A DNA stretch of 64,000 nt from Megaustenia siamemsis (taxonomy: Eukaryota > Mollusca > Gastropoda > Stylommatophora > Ariophantidae), in assembly GCA_032433765.1 (NCBI GenBank), contig JAVIAB010000160.1:18575549-18639548 (forward strand). Reading direction: 5' to 3'. This document shows positions 9,656-20,004 of the stretch, in pieces. Within the stretch, counting starts at the first letter, position 1; every line of letters starts with the position of its first letter. The translations under genes were made by a program, and so were the position numbers. Below the pieces are notes generated by a model. That model saw only the letters and a list, made by a program, of their open reading frames with translations. It ran no database searches and had not been told where the DNA came from.

Positions 9656-10224
9656 CCTACTCCATATAATAAAAGTAAAGAGCCCCGTCACCCCAAGTGA
9701 CGTATGGTGTTAGTGACCATCATTTTTATATACCTTCGGCACATGATTTTTGGGGTAATGTGGTCGGTATTAAGCACGTTGAACATTAGACAAGAAAACA
9801 GAACAGAGAATTGAAGCCTTTGAAATGTGGATATATAGAAGAATAGGTAGAATTGGATGGAAGGAAAAGAAAACAAATGATGAAATCTTAAAACAACGAA
9901 AAATGAAAGAGAACTACTAAGCACAATTCAAACAAAACAAATACAATTTTTGGGCCATGTTAAAAGACCTAGCAGCCTACTAAAAGTAATCTTGGAGGGG
10001 AAAATTCAAGGTAAAAGAGGCAGAGACAGACCAAGACTAACATGGACGAGTAACATCAAAAGATGGACAAATCAGACTATGACAACCTGCACCATCAAAG
10101 CAAGAGACAGCACAGAATGGTGCTCCATGGTAGCCAACCTTCGTTGCGTAGATTGCACTCGATATTGATGATTAAGCCCGTGCCGCTTTACTTTCCCATA
10201 AAAATCCGGTACCATTTCAGTCTC
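9656..10224 (-). mobile_element. SINE-B copy split by LINE-B
   Basis: The 3' half lies at 9668-9775 (cgtcaccccaagtgacgtat, tgatttttggggtaatgtgg). It resumes at 10171-10218 (cccgtgccgctttactttcc). The break is at attaagc, duplicated on both sides (9769-9775 and 10171-10177). The tRNA head is missing on the right. It is flanked by cctactccatat at 9656-9667 and 10225-10236. Confidence 0.82.
9776..10170 (+). mobile_element. LINE-B 3' fragment inside SINE-B
   Basis: Starts at a TLDKKTEQRIEAFEMWIYRR equivalent (9786-9845) and continues RIGWKEKKTNDEILKQ. With frameshifts it then reads MGHVKRPSSLLKVILEGKIQ, RGRDRPRLTWTSNIKRW and RDSTEWCSMVANLRCVD (9950-10150). It is the C-terminus of an endonuclease/RT-type LINE, 5'-truncated, flanked by 7-bp attaagc. 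Confidence 0.82.
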
Positions 10225-10236
10225 CCTACTCCATAT

Positions 10237-10497
10237 TAAAAAAAATAAAGAGCCCCGTCACGCCAAGTGGCGTATAGGGAATATGGTGTTAGTGACCATA
10301 AAATTTTACAGACCTTCAGCATGTGATTTTTTAGGTAATGTGGTCAGTATTACGCCCGTGCCGCTTTACTTTCCCAGAAAAAAATCCAGTACCCATTTAA
10401 GGCTGGGTGAACCCGGAAGCCGTCGGTTGGGATAGAACCCTACCTCTTGTCCTTTGTAGTCCAGTTAACTAACCACTGAGCTATCGCGGCTCCCTTA
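10237..10497 (-). mobile_element. SINE-B, full length
   Basis: Reverse complement begins ggagccgcgatagctcagtg (A box) and has the B box gggttctatcccaacc (one base off gttcgatcc). The body includes gggttcacccagccttaaat and the end tatacgccacttggcgtgac. Flanked by cctactccatat at 10225-10236 and 10498-10509. Confidence 0.9.
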
Positions 10498-10509
10498 CCT
10501 ACTCCATAT

Positions 10510-10920
10510 ACTTTCACTTATTTATGAGTATCTAGCATGAAAAAACATCGGAGAAACTTGGTGTAGTTAAGGTCACGTTATGAGAAAAGTTCAAGAAATC
10601 ATCACAAAAACTGATATGATGTGGGCACTGGGAGATATGCGATACACAGCTGCTGGCTGCTATCTTCAAAGTAGCATTTTTGGCCTAATCTTTAAAATGT
10701 TGCAACATTTGTTTTTGCAGATGTCAATTGAATGATTTATGTTAATGGGTATAACCAAATAAACGGAGACATTATGTCACTTTTGAGACCACAGTTTGAA
10801 GAGCCCTGGCTTAACTGGGAGTCAAGCTGTTACAAGGGCACGCATGCTTGGATGGTGGGAGTTAGAGATGGAAATCTGCCCTCTGAGAGGTAGCAAGGAA
10901 GTTGAACTGTTAGCTATTTG
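10510..10920. other. Unassigned
   Basis: No coding or repeat recognised. Confidence 0.3.
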
Positions 10921-12310
10921 TTCTTTATGCTTTCACGAGTACAGCATAGCGTTACAACCTTTGTGGGATTGTATTTCCGTGTCTAACCCTGCGATTGTAT
11001 TCTCGTTTTGTGCTCTGTCTTTGTGTGATTTGTTTCCAATGTCATATTTATGTGACTGTTTTCAAGTGTCCCACCATATGTAATTGTTTTCCAGGGTCAT
11101 ATCTTTATGTATATAGAACCAATTCTGACCATTGGAAGCGAATCATGGAGAGTGGACAAACAAACGAAAAGGCGATTAGAGGCCACAGAGATGGGATTTC
11201 TCAGAAGAATGTTGAAAGTTCCCTGGACAGCTAAAAAGACAAATGAGGAAGTTCTCAAAGAGGCCAACACAAAAGGGGAGCTCTTATTAAAAAAAAACAT
11301 CAAAAAGAAGCAATCAACAGTTTTCGGCACATCATGAGAAGAGGAAAGTTGGAATACTTGGTTACAACTGGCAAAATAAAGGAAAGAGAGATCGCGGACG
11401 GCAAAGAGAGAAAATACTGGATAGCTTAGTGTCATGGCAAACAGTCAACAACATAACTGATACGATGCACTGTAGATAGAAGATTGTGGAGGGACATGAT
11501 CACCTACGCCAACCGGTATGGCACATGATGATGATCTTTATGTAATTGTTTTCCAATGTCCTATCTTTAAGTAATTGTTTTCCAATGTCCTATCTTTAAG
11601 TAATTTTTTTCCAATGTCTTATCTTTATGTAATTGTTTTCCAATGTCTTATCTTTATGTAATTGTTTTCCAATGTCCTATCTTTAAGTAATTTTTTTCCA
11701 ATGTCTTATCTTTATGTAATTGTTTTCCAATGTCTTATCTGTATGTAATTGTTTTCCAATGTCTTATCTTTATGTAATTGTTTTCCAATGTCTTATCTTT
11801 ATGTAATTGTTTTCCAATGTCTTATCTTTATGTAATTGTTTTCCAATGTCCTATCTTTAAGTAATTTTTTTCCAATGTCTTATCTTTATGTAATTGTTTT
11901 CCAATGTCCTATCTTTATGTTATTGTTTTCCAATGTCCTATCTTTATGTTATTGTTTTCCAATGTCCTATCTTTATGTAATTGTTTTCCAATGTCCTATC
12001 TTTATGTTATTGTTTTCCAATGTCCTATCTTTATGTAATTGTTTTCCAATGTCCTATCTTTATGTAATTGTTTTCCAATGTCCTACCTCATGTAATTGGT
12101 GTCAAGTGTCCTACCTTATGTAACTGTCTTCCAGTACTTTTTCTTAGTAAATTACGTTTTCCTGTACCATGTATAAGATTTATAATTTTCCAGTACCCTC
12201 TCTGTTAATTATATATTTTCCAGTACCGTGTCTTAGATTTATCACGCTTATTTTCCAGTACATTGTCTTTGTTTAATTTTGTTCCGGTTCTATTTCATTA
12301 ACAAAACACC
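10921..12310. repeat. 29-bp minisatellite, interrupted by LINE-E
   Basis: Units of the type tttatgtaattgttttccaa + tgtcctatc, 29 bp long. About 20 regular copies lie at 11534-12120, with increasingly diverged units at 10921-11100 and 12120-12310. Because 29 is not divisible by 3, a translated frame cycles through three phases (FPMSYLYVIVFQC...). LINE-E splits the array at 11112-11533. Confidence 0.9.
11112..11533 (+). mobile_element. LINE-E insertion in minisatellite
   Basis: Reads ILTIGSESWRVDKQTKRRLE, EMGFLRRMLKVPWTAKKTNE and EVLKEANTKGEL, then frameshifts to the HIMRRGKLEYLVTTGKIK region and ends ccggtatggcacatgatgat. Flanked by an 11-bp TSD atctttatgta (11101-11111 and 11534-11544), which is itself part of the 29-bp unit. 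Confidence 0.92.
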
Positions 12311-12972
12311 AAGAACATAACGATTCATGTTAAACCAAAGGTGTGAACGGTTCATGCATTGCGAAAGAACCAATACAGTTTTAAAATAAATGCATACATA
12401 AAGAGGAAATACATTTTCATGTAAGGACACACGAGTTAGTCATCCCCTGTTGGCACTTTCTTGTGACCTTTCAACCGGGTTACATAATTAACTTTGACCC
12501 CGTGACCGAAATCTAAAAAGTATATCTCCGGATCAGTGCGCCGGGACAAAATGTGTAAAATTGAAACAACGCTGTGAAAGGATATATAATTATAGTGTAA
12601 AATATTGACACGTTGTCTACAAGTGTAGCTTTATTATCTAGACATTTTTTTTTTGTCTTTGAGAAATACACAGCTGTAGCTATGATTCATTCAGCTTGAT
12701 GTTTATTACAAGATGTTTCAGGGGGAAGAAGTGAGCAAGGTTGTAGATAGGGAGTGCCGTTACAATTAGTACTTTGTGAAAACGATTGCCTACAGCAGCT
12801 AAAAGAAAATTCACGAAAATAAATCTAAAAATATAAAATTAAAATAAAATAGGGATCATGTTTTCTTTCAACGCAAAGTGGTCATTTAGTTATAATTTTG
12901 GAGCGTTTTATGTATGAAGATGTCCAAAGCCTAATACTTTGTTTTGTTTGTTGTTTGAAATGTCATCGCTGC
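12311..12972. other. Unassigned AT-rich stretch
   Basis: No recognised repeat or coding sequence; several T and A runs. Confidence 0.3.
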
Positions 12973-12984
12973 ACACTGGACCAG

Positions 12985-13245
12985 CAGGGACCCGCGATAG
13001 CTCAGTGGTTAGTGAACTGGACTACAAAAGGACAAGAGGTAAGGTTTAATTCCAACCGACGGCTTCCGGGTTCACCCAGACTTTAATGGATACCGGATTT
13101 TTTTTTCTGGGAAAGTAAAGCGGCACGGGCGTTATACCGACCACATTACCCGAAAAATCATGTGCTGAAGGTCTGTGAAATTTATGGTCACTAACACCAT
13201 ATTCCCTATACGCCACTTGGCGTGACGAGGGTACTTTACTTATTT
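12985..13245 (+). mobile_element. SINE-B copy
   Basis: Head cccgcgatagctcagtggtt, mutated B box ggtttaattccaacc, body cttccgggttcacccagact, end cgccacttggcgtgacgagg. A tentative 9-bp TSD acac(t/c)ggac lies at 12973-12981 and 13249-13257, with one mismatch. Confidence 0.88.
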
Positions 13246-13257
13246 TTTACACCGGAC

Positions 13258-13401
13258 GAACCCTTAGTCCCCTGGAGAATCTCGAGAAAATCAGAGTAAA
13301 GTACTGGTCCTCGTGCACGAACTCCGTAGCACGGCTTGGGATACACGGTATAGGTAGGTTTCTGATAATAAATGTGCCCGGGAAGAGGCTATTTGATATT
13401 T
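13258..13401. other. Short unassigned stretch
   Basis: Contains gtgcacgaactccgtagcac (13312-13336), an inverse match to 2789-2813, probably a SINE-E remnant. Confidence 0.35.
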
Positions 13402-14300
13402 GGTTATATAGAGTATCTCTGGAGATAGTTCAGAGCTACAACTAGCATAGTAAAAAAAAAAGTAAAGTACCCCCGTCACGCCAAGTGGCGTATAGGGAAT
13501 ATGGTGTTAGTGACCATAAATTTTACAGATCTGCGGCACATGATTTTTGGGTAATGTGGTCGATATTACGCCCGTGCCGATGTACTTTCCCAGAAAAAAA
13601 TTCCGGTACCCATTAAAGGCTGGGTGAACCGGAAGCCGTCGGTTGAGATCGAACCTAACTCTTGTCCTTTGTGGTCCAGCTCAATAAGTACTTAGCTATC
13701 GTGGTTCCCTACAAGTAGCATAGACTTACTATAACCAGTGATGGAAAATGTAAAACTGAAAAAAAAAGAATAGGAATGGCAAAAAAGCATGAAAATGCCA
13801 TGAAAAATATATTAACATCAAAACAAATAACACCAGGACTAAAACTAATAATAGCAAAATGTTATATCTTCTCAACATTCCTGTATGGCGCAAAAACATG
13901 GACATTAGACAAGAAAATAGAGAAGAAAATTGAAGCCTTTGAAATGTGGATTTATAGAAGAATATGAAGAATTGGACGGAAAAAAGAAGAACACAAACGA
14001 TGAAGTTTTAAAACAACTAAAAATGAAAAGATAAAAATTAATCACAATTCATACAAGACAAATGAGATTGTTGGGCCATTTTAAAAGACACAGCAGCCTA
14101 CTAAAAGTAACATTTGAAGGGAAAATACAAGGTAAAAGAGGCAGATGCAGACCAAGACTAACATGGACGAGTAACATCAAAAGATGGGCAAGTGGACTAT
14201 GACAACCTGCACTATCGAAGCAAGAGACAGAGCGGAATGGCGCTCCATGGTAGCCACCCTTCAATGCGGAGACGACACTCAATTATGTAATGACGAGAGT
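13402..14300 (+). mobile_element. LINE-B copy, split by SINE-B
   Basis: Begins with a degenerate match to the block coded on the minus strand near 41600 (ctggagatagttcagagcta). After the SINE-B (13451-13710) it reads TITSDGKC-like, MKNILTSKQITPGLKLIIAK, CYIFSTFLYGAKTWTLDKKI, EAFEMWIYRRI, LGHFKRHSSLLKVTFEGKIQ, RGRCRPRLTWTSNIKRW and AEWRSMVATLQCGD. Frameshifts near 13967 and 14030. It ends around the ctcaattatgtaatgacg region. Confidence 0.85.
13451..13710 (-). mobile_element. SINE-B in LINE-B, with TSD
   Basis: Full-length copy. Direct repeats acaa(c/g)tagcatag at 13438-13450 and 13711-13723 differ by one base. The tRNA head at the right end is slightly diverged (tagctatcgtggttccct). Confidence 0.9.
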
Positions 14301-14504
14301 GTCTCACCCAAAATATTGTTAATGGTTTTATTACTAATGAGAACAAGGCGATGAAATCTGAAGCGGATTTACTTCATTTTGTCAGAAAATGTTACAACAT
14401 TATAACATATGCTTGAAGTGGCTATCAAAGTGCACATACAGGAACTGAGGAACTGTCGAGATCTGTTCCGAGTGAAAATTCAGGTTTTATGTGTAAAAAC
14501 AAAA

Positions 14505-14755
14505 AAGTAAAATACCCCGTCACGCCGAGTGGCGTATAGGGAAATATGATGTTAGTGACCCTATATTTTACAGACCTTCAGCACATGATTTTTGGGGTAA
14601 TGTGGTCGGTATTACGCCCGTGCTGCTTTACTTTCCCAGAAAAATCCGGTACCCATTTAAGGCTGGGTGAACCCGGAAGCCGTCGGTTGGGATCGAACCC
14701 TACCCCTTGTCCTTTGTAGTCCAGTTCACTAACCACTGAGCTATCGCGGCTCCCT
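14505..14755 (-). mobile_element. SINE-B, full length
   Basis: Reverse complement has gggagccgcgatagctcagt at the head, the B box gggttcgatcccaacc (14687-14702) and the 3' end cactcggcgtgacggggtat. Confidence 0.9.
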
Positions 14756-14859
14756 AGTAAATTGATTATAATATTTATTGTATATTACTTTTTATATTAT
14801 TTATGTTATATTTTAATATTTCTTTTTTCTTTTCTTTCTTCCTCGCCATGACTGCTAAA
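14756..14859. other. AT-rich spacer
   Basis: AT-rich, T-run sequence between SINE-B and LINE-C. Confidence 0.3.
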
Positions 14860-15330
14860 GTAATAAATGTTCAATTACGTCATTCGCCATTAACAGGACA
14901 CTACGTAGACATAACAAAAATTAACATTTTCAGCTCCAATGTCATGGCAGTATTAATATATGGCTGTGAAACACGGAGAACAACAAAAATGGCATAGAAT
15001 TATGGAAATGTACCAGCCAAATACCTGTGGATAAAGAGATACAGCGAAGACGATGGCGCTGGACAGGACACACACTGCGGAAGTCAACTGAGAGTATTAC
15101 ACAACAGTCGCTTTTTTGGAATCCCCAAGGAAAAAGACAAAGAGAAAGACCTAGATATTCTTGGAAAAGACAGATAGAAGCAGAGATGGAGAGGATGGGG
15201 AAGACACGGAATAATCTTAAAAGAATGGTAGGAAACTGAACGGCTTGGAGATTGTTTGTTGAAGACCTATGCTCCACAGGGAGCTGAAATGTAGAAGAGG
15301 AAGAAATTGTAGACATAAATGCATTGTGCT
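14860..15330 (+). mobile_element. LINE-C 3' fragment
   Basis: Reads KINIFSSNVMAVLIYGCETR at 14920-14979. After a stop and shift it reads KEIQRRRWRWTGHTLRK, SLFWNPQGKRQRERPRYSWK (15027-15170) and MERMGKTRNNLKRMVGN. The end matches the 'W+WIGHTLRK ... ALxWNPQGKRxRGRPRxTW' C-terminus of a common endonuclease/RT LINE group, ending near AWRLFVEDLCS. 5'-truncated. Confidence 0.82.
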
Positions 15331-15334
15331 TGTG

Positions 15335-15505
15335 TTTGCAGCAAAACTGTTATATCTATGCCTTTCGTCCCGACGTATCCGACTTCATCAGTCATCTTGA
15401 GTACCAACTTGACTTCTCTCTTCGATCCCACCTTGATTAACTAGATTGGTTAGTCTGTTTCCAGGAGTACCACTGGTAGATGGAGTAGTCTGATAAGCTC
15501 TCTTG
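15335..15505 (-). repeat. Rep-1 fragment
   Basis: cctttcgtcccgacgtatcc, ctcttcgatcccaccttgat and ttagtctgtttccaggagta follow the Rep-1 order in reverse. Confidence 0.65.
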
Positions 15506-15594
15506 TTAGTCTCGATTATGGTACACGCAATCACTTATTTTACTCAAAAGAAAATATGGTCCTCATGAATTGGGAGATTGACTTGTTGTTAACA

Positions 15595-15905
15595 ATTAGA
15601 GTTGGTTACTTTGTCCTGACATTTGATGTTCTTAATCTTTTGAAGGCAACGCACATGAAAGAGTGTTAACCTTTATTCCTGCCCTGCATAGGTAGTCCAA
15701 GTTTCTGATCCGTATAAAAGTGTACTAAGCACAAACTTTGGTAAATTTGAATCTTAGTTCTGAGTGTTAATTTGGTGTTGGCCCATGCTCAATCTTTAAC
15801 TATACTAAATGTCGAAGCTGCCTTTCCGATTCAGTAATTTACCTCTTCTTCAAAGTTAGATGGTAGTTGGTATAGTTGTGACCAAAGAACTCACAACAAT
15901 ACACT
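15595..15905 (-). mobile_element. LINE-D fragment
   Basis: Matches the minus LINE-D copy at 47890-48060: ttggttactttgtcctgaca, tttctgatccgtataaaagt and gtgtactaagcacaaacttt. Its reverse complement is the LLYGSETWTTY-type RT end. No open frame remains. Confidence 0.7.
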
Positions 15906-16690
15906 TCCACTAAAGAAAAGCGTCTACAATAAATCGCATTTGCTTTATTGATTTGTCTTAATAAATAATCCGATCAAACAACGTAGAAAACATTCATTTA
16001 TGAACATTAGCTACTCATGCCTGACTTCATATATCAGTAAACCACAATTGATCAAGACCCTATTTCACCTCCCAGAATTAAAAAAAAAAATTACAAAAGA
16101 GCCTGACAAAGCAATCCAAACCCCCAAAAAAGACATCTTGAAGTTGTATGCGTCGAGTCAAATTTAACGCCCTTTTTAAAAGCTGCTTATGAATGCTGAA
16201 GTAGTAGCAGAGCTGTTATTGGATCACGCACATCCCATATCCACCGTTCTGTTGGAGATCGTGACTAAATTCTTTTTCTTCTAATTATCTTTTATTTTTC
16301 TTCTATTCTTTTTTCTTCCTTTATGTTCTGCTTCATACTGCCTTGCTAATTTGGGCCCTATTGTTCCAGGCCTGAAATATTGGGATTGTCAGACTAAGGT
16401 CCATTTATAGTCAACAATCTAATCTCTCCACACAAAACTGCACTTATGTTGGACTTAAGGAGACCAGGGAATATATTTGTCCGCCTTAAGGGTCATAGTC
16501 CTCTCGTGACTGAAGTTATTGTGGGTATCCTAGTCACAGATCGAGAGAGAGTTGAGGGTATAAATTAACCGAGGGATTATGGAAGACTCTGTAACGTCAG
16601 TCTGTTTTGTATATATAATGTTTATCCACTTTCGCATTTACATAATTAAATCACTTGTTTATGTGGGTCCCTTTGACATGTCTGCATATA
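15906..16690. other. Unassigned stretch
   Basis: Around 16045-16075 (gatcaagaccctatttcacc) a short resemblance to the 5' part of Rep-1. Otherwise no coding or repeat recognised. Confidence 0.35.
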
Positions 16691-16825
16691 TATGTATGTA
16701 ATGTATACTTGAGTGTGTGCACCGTGTGTGTATTGTGTGTGTGTGAGAGAGTGTGTGTATTTTCTTGTTTAAGTTCAGCCGACGACTGATCGTCGTTCGA
16801 TTAAAACACACACACACACATTCAC
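16691..16825. repeat. (GT)n / (CA)n microsatellite patches
   Basis: Imperfect gt runs at 16710-16760 and an aca run at 16806-16822. Confidence 0.85.
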
Positions 16826-16829
16826 ATTA

Positions 16830-17030
16830 TGTGGGCGTAAATGCGTTATGTTGTGATTTACAACAGGCTGGTTGTTTTTTTTTTTTTGCGCTTTTCGCTC
16901 CCAGCCCACCCGACTTCAATTTGACAATTTTTGTAGTGGGTTTGCCTTCCATCTTTATCTTTACCCGCTTTATCAGAACGGTTAATCTGTTTTCGGAGGC
17001 ACTGTGTGGAGGTGTAGTTAAGGCTTAAAT
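16830..17030 (-). repeat. Rep-1 fragment
   Basis: gtgggcgtaaatgcgttatg, then gcgcttttcgctcccagccc, acccgacttcaatttgacaa and ggttaatctgttttcggagg follow Rep-1 in reverse, with a T run inserted. Confidence 0.6.
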
Positions 17031-17240
17031 GAGAACGGCAATGCCCTGAGATATTAAAACCTTTTGCATCTTATAAAGACGAGGGGAAAAAATAGATAAT
17101 TTCGAACATCGAAGGGCAAAAAAATTCAACAGATTTCAAAAAGTGAAAAATGAAATAAACTCTCTTGCTTGTCTTGTCTCGTGTTTTGTAAAGAAGAAAC
17201 AGTTTGGTCAAAAGAAATGGTCATGATAATCTGAACAATT
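17031..17240. other. Unassigned
   Basis: Nothing recognised. Confidence 0.3.
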
Positions 17241-17253
17241 TATATAAGGCCAT

Positions 17254-17384
17254 TCATCTTCTTCTTCTCTCTTTTCACTGATACCTAAAAGGTGTCGTGG
17301 TTATATTGTTTGTCGCTCTTGAGCTGCTCGAACTGTCTGAATTAGTGATTTTCCTTTGTTGTTACATGTCTCTGTCACTGCTTC
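17254..17384 (-). mobile_element. Very short LINE-A 3' insertion with TSD
   Basis: 131 bp of LINE-A 3' end (tacctaaaaggtgtcgtggt, gtttgtcgctcttgagctgc). The (GAA)n tail is at the left. Flanked by tatataag(g/a)ccat at 17241-17253 and 17385-17397, a 13-bp TSD with one mismatch. An extreme case of 5' truncation. Confidence 0.88.
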
Positions 17385-17397
17385 TATATAAGACCAT

Positions 17398-17584
17398 CAG
17401 TAAACATAAACAGTCGCAGAGACATGTTGTTATAGTCCGTTCATGGATTTGTGAACATCTTCAATGAAAGCTACAGCCAACGTTTGTTTCATAGGCTCAC
17501 CTGAAACGTTGTTTGTGAGCGGCTGATCACTTCGACTGTAAGAACATACATTTTGCCCTAAAAAATCCATCTGTAGGATTTTTG
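17398..17584. other. Unassigned
   Basis: Nothing recognised. Confidence 0.3.
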
Positions 17585-17996
17585 TATTCGCTTGTTGCTT
17601 ACTTGCTTGCTTGCCTGCCTGCTTGCTTGCCTGCCTGCTTGCCTGCCTGCTTGCCTGCCTGCTTGCCTGCCTGCTTGCTTGCTTGCTTGCCTGCTTGCTT
17701 ACGTTCTTGCCTGCTTGCTTGCCTGCCTGCTTGCCTGCCTGCTTGCCTGCTTGTCTGCTTGTTTGCCTTTCTTGCTTGCTTGCCTGCTTGCTTACGTTCT
17801 TGCCTGCTTGCTTACCTGCCTGCTTGCCTGCTTGCCTGCCTGCTTGCCTGCCTGCTTGTCTGCTTGCTTGCTTGCTTGCCTGCCTGCTTGCTTGCTTGCT
17901 TGCCTGCTTGCTTACGTTCTTACCTGCTTGCTTGCCTGTTTGCCTGCCTGCTTGCCTTCCCGCTTGTCTGCTTGCTTGCCTGCTTGCTTACGTTCG
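17585..17996. repeat. (CTTG/CCTG)n tetranucleotide array
   Basis: About 410 bp of mixed cttg and cctg units. The word cttacgttc recurs at about 17697, 17791, 17911 and 17987. The last one is the junction with the Rep-1 3' end (cttacgttcgtccgatgac). All three plus frames are open and meaningless (LACLPACL). Confidence 0.93.
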
Positions 17997-18345
17997 TCCG
18001 ATGACTAAAGAAATACACCTCCTCATCATCCGCCTTTAAGAGGGCGTCAAGTGGGCGTGTCTTCGTTGAGTTGTGGTTTGCTTCAAAACTGTGATATTTG
18101 TGCCTTTCGGCCCAACACATCCGACTTCAGCATGCTAATTATAGGTACCGGATTGTTGTCCCTCTTCGATCTCTACTCGCTTGGCCAGATTAGACAGGTT
18201 AGTCTGTTACTGGAGGCATCACGGAGAAATGGAGTAGGGTCTGGATGATTCTGGTTCACCGATTCTATCTCAAGCCATCAGTTGTGGGTCGCTGACAACT
18301 TCCAGCTCTGCTGCTGGGAGGCGACGACTTTACCTCCGGATTTTC
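17990..18345 (-). repeat. Rep-1, nearly complete
   Basis: In reverse order: 3' end cgttcgtccgatgactaaag, gggcgtcaagtgggcgtgtc, cctttcggcccaacacatcc, ctcttcgatctctactcgct, gacaggttagtctgttactg, and the 5' part aagccatcagttgtgggtcg and cttccagctctgctgctggg. Confidence 0.82.
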
Positions 18346-19117
18346 TTATTGAAGTTATGAATACAATTCTCAAGGCTGCCGGGACAGACAACTCTACTTT
18401 TTACCTTAATATCTTCGGTTCAATTCATGCACACCACTTTCAATGTATATCTTAGGCCATCGAAGAAAACGTTATTTTTACGTGAACGAATCTGTACCGT
18501 TTTATCAACGATGTAATTATTGTTCTATCAATGGCGTTTTTTACTAAGGCCTCTTTGCATGATTCGCCCTAAATAAAATAGACGTGATAAACTGTTAAAA
18601 GATAATGTTTACTACACTCTTTTCTTGTAATTTTCCTGAAATTTAATAACAGAAAACGATTTGTGCAAAATCCCGGCAGATTTTCGAGTAAAATATTAAT
18701 AAATCTAAAGGTCAATGGAAAACTAAGACAGCATGCAAAAATTCACTACAATTGATTAATTAATTTGCGAGAAAATTGGAGATCGTTGTGTTAACGAATT
18801 TATGAACGGATTATAGTATTCTACGGTTTAAATATGTTGGGTTCAGCTGAACAAACGAGTAATCCCATATAAGGGCATCAAAATGATATGTTACCAACAA
18901 ATATATTGTATATAAATAACATTTATTGATACGGTATGCTTTTTAGCCGTACACGCATTACCAGCTCATGGCCATTTTGAATCTCAAGAGGCTGAAAGCA
19001 AAAGAGTTTCCTTTTGTTTGCACTCAACTATCTTGCGAAATATGTTGCAACTCTCGGTGTACATCTGCAAACCTCGTCAACGTTTCGCGGAACATAGCAT
19101 TTGTTGTTAGGAAATAG
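18346..19117. other. Unassigned AT-rich stretch
   Basis: No repeat with a second copy in the window and no credible frame. Confidence 0.3.
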
Positions 19118-19320
19118 GTGGTGATTTATTAGTTATATTTAACGTAATACTTTAATATAGGTGGTGATTTATTAGTTATGTTTAACGTAATACTTTAATA
19201 TAGGTGGTGATTTATTAGTTATGTTTAACGTAATACTTTAATATAGGTGGTGATTTATTAGTTATGTTTAACGTAATACTTTAATATAGGTGGTGATTTA
19301 TTAGTTATGTTTAACCTAAT
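19118..19320. repeat. 43-bp minisatellite, left part
   Basis: About 4.7 copies of ggtggtgatttattagttat + gtttaacgtaatactttaat + ata. The array resumes at 21712, so the sequence between is inserted. Confidence 0.93.
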
Positions 19321-19346
19321 GTGATTTGTCATGATTAGTCTAGGCA

Positions 19347-19678
19347 GGTAAAAGGTAAAGGTAAGGGGGCCTCGGTAGCCTGGTTGGGAAAACCACCCGA
19401 CTGGACTACCGACGTTCGGACAACCCGTGTTAGATTCCCGCTGGGAGAAGTATGAATTGTACTCGTGGTTAGAAAAAAACCGTTCTGCCGTTGGCAGAAA
19501 TGGGTACCAGGGTTTTACCCTGGGAAGGTGAGGAGTGTCGCTTCGCATCTGAGTTTCGATGCTTGAGGCTACACTATACAGAAATATCCGAACATTTCTG
19601 GATAGGCGGCCGAGCACATATGGGTGTAAACTCGCGCGCTAAGACGCCGGTTCAAGTCTCGTACTTTACCTTTACCTT
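19347..19678 (+). mobile_element. SINE-C, second copy with TSD
   Basis: 332 bp. A box ggtagcctggttggg, B box gtgttagattcccgc. The ends are aaggtaaaggtaa and ctttacctttacc. Direct repeats tagtc(t/c)aggca at 19336-19346 and 19679-19689. Confidence 0.92.
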
Positions 19679-19689
19679 TAGTCCAGGCA

Positions 19690-20004
19690 ATATAAGAAGG
19701 TAGTTTGCCATTCCTTTCCTTCTTGGCAGTGACTGTACTAGTCGGAGATCGGACGGATCATTGTCTCTATATCCTCTGATATCTGTGATCAAGATCCTCT
19801 GCCTGCCATCGCGGTGTGGGGACCATAACTGGCACTACTTGTCGACTGCTCCCACAACACCATCCATTACCTGCTCTAATGGGCTTCACATAACCCTGAT
19901 CTGGGGGCTAAACGGGAGCCTCACCTTGCCCAAGGGTGTCCCGAAGACTAGCGGAGGAAAGGAGACGTCTTACTCCTCCTTTGGTAGAGAAGAACTCTAC
20001 CCCG
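19690..20004. other. Possible LINE-E upstream sequence
   Basis: GC-richer than its surroundings. Contains tggcagtgactgtactagtc and gggagcctcaccttgcccaa. No second copy seen in the window. It leads straight into the RT frame at 20005, so it may be the 5' part of the LINE-E copy. Confidence 0.35.

Noticed and set aside
12985..13060. Functional tRNA genes at SINE heads
   Set aside because: A and B boxes are present but acceptor and anticodon stems do not form and the sequence continues into SINE bodies.
17582..18039. Leucine/cysteine-rich proteins in three frames
   Set aside because: All arise from the (CTTG/CCTG)n array.
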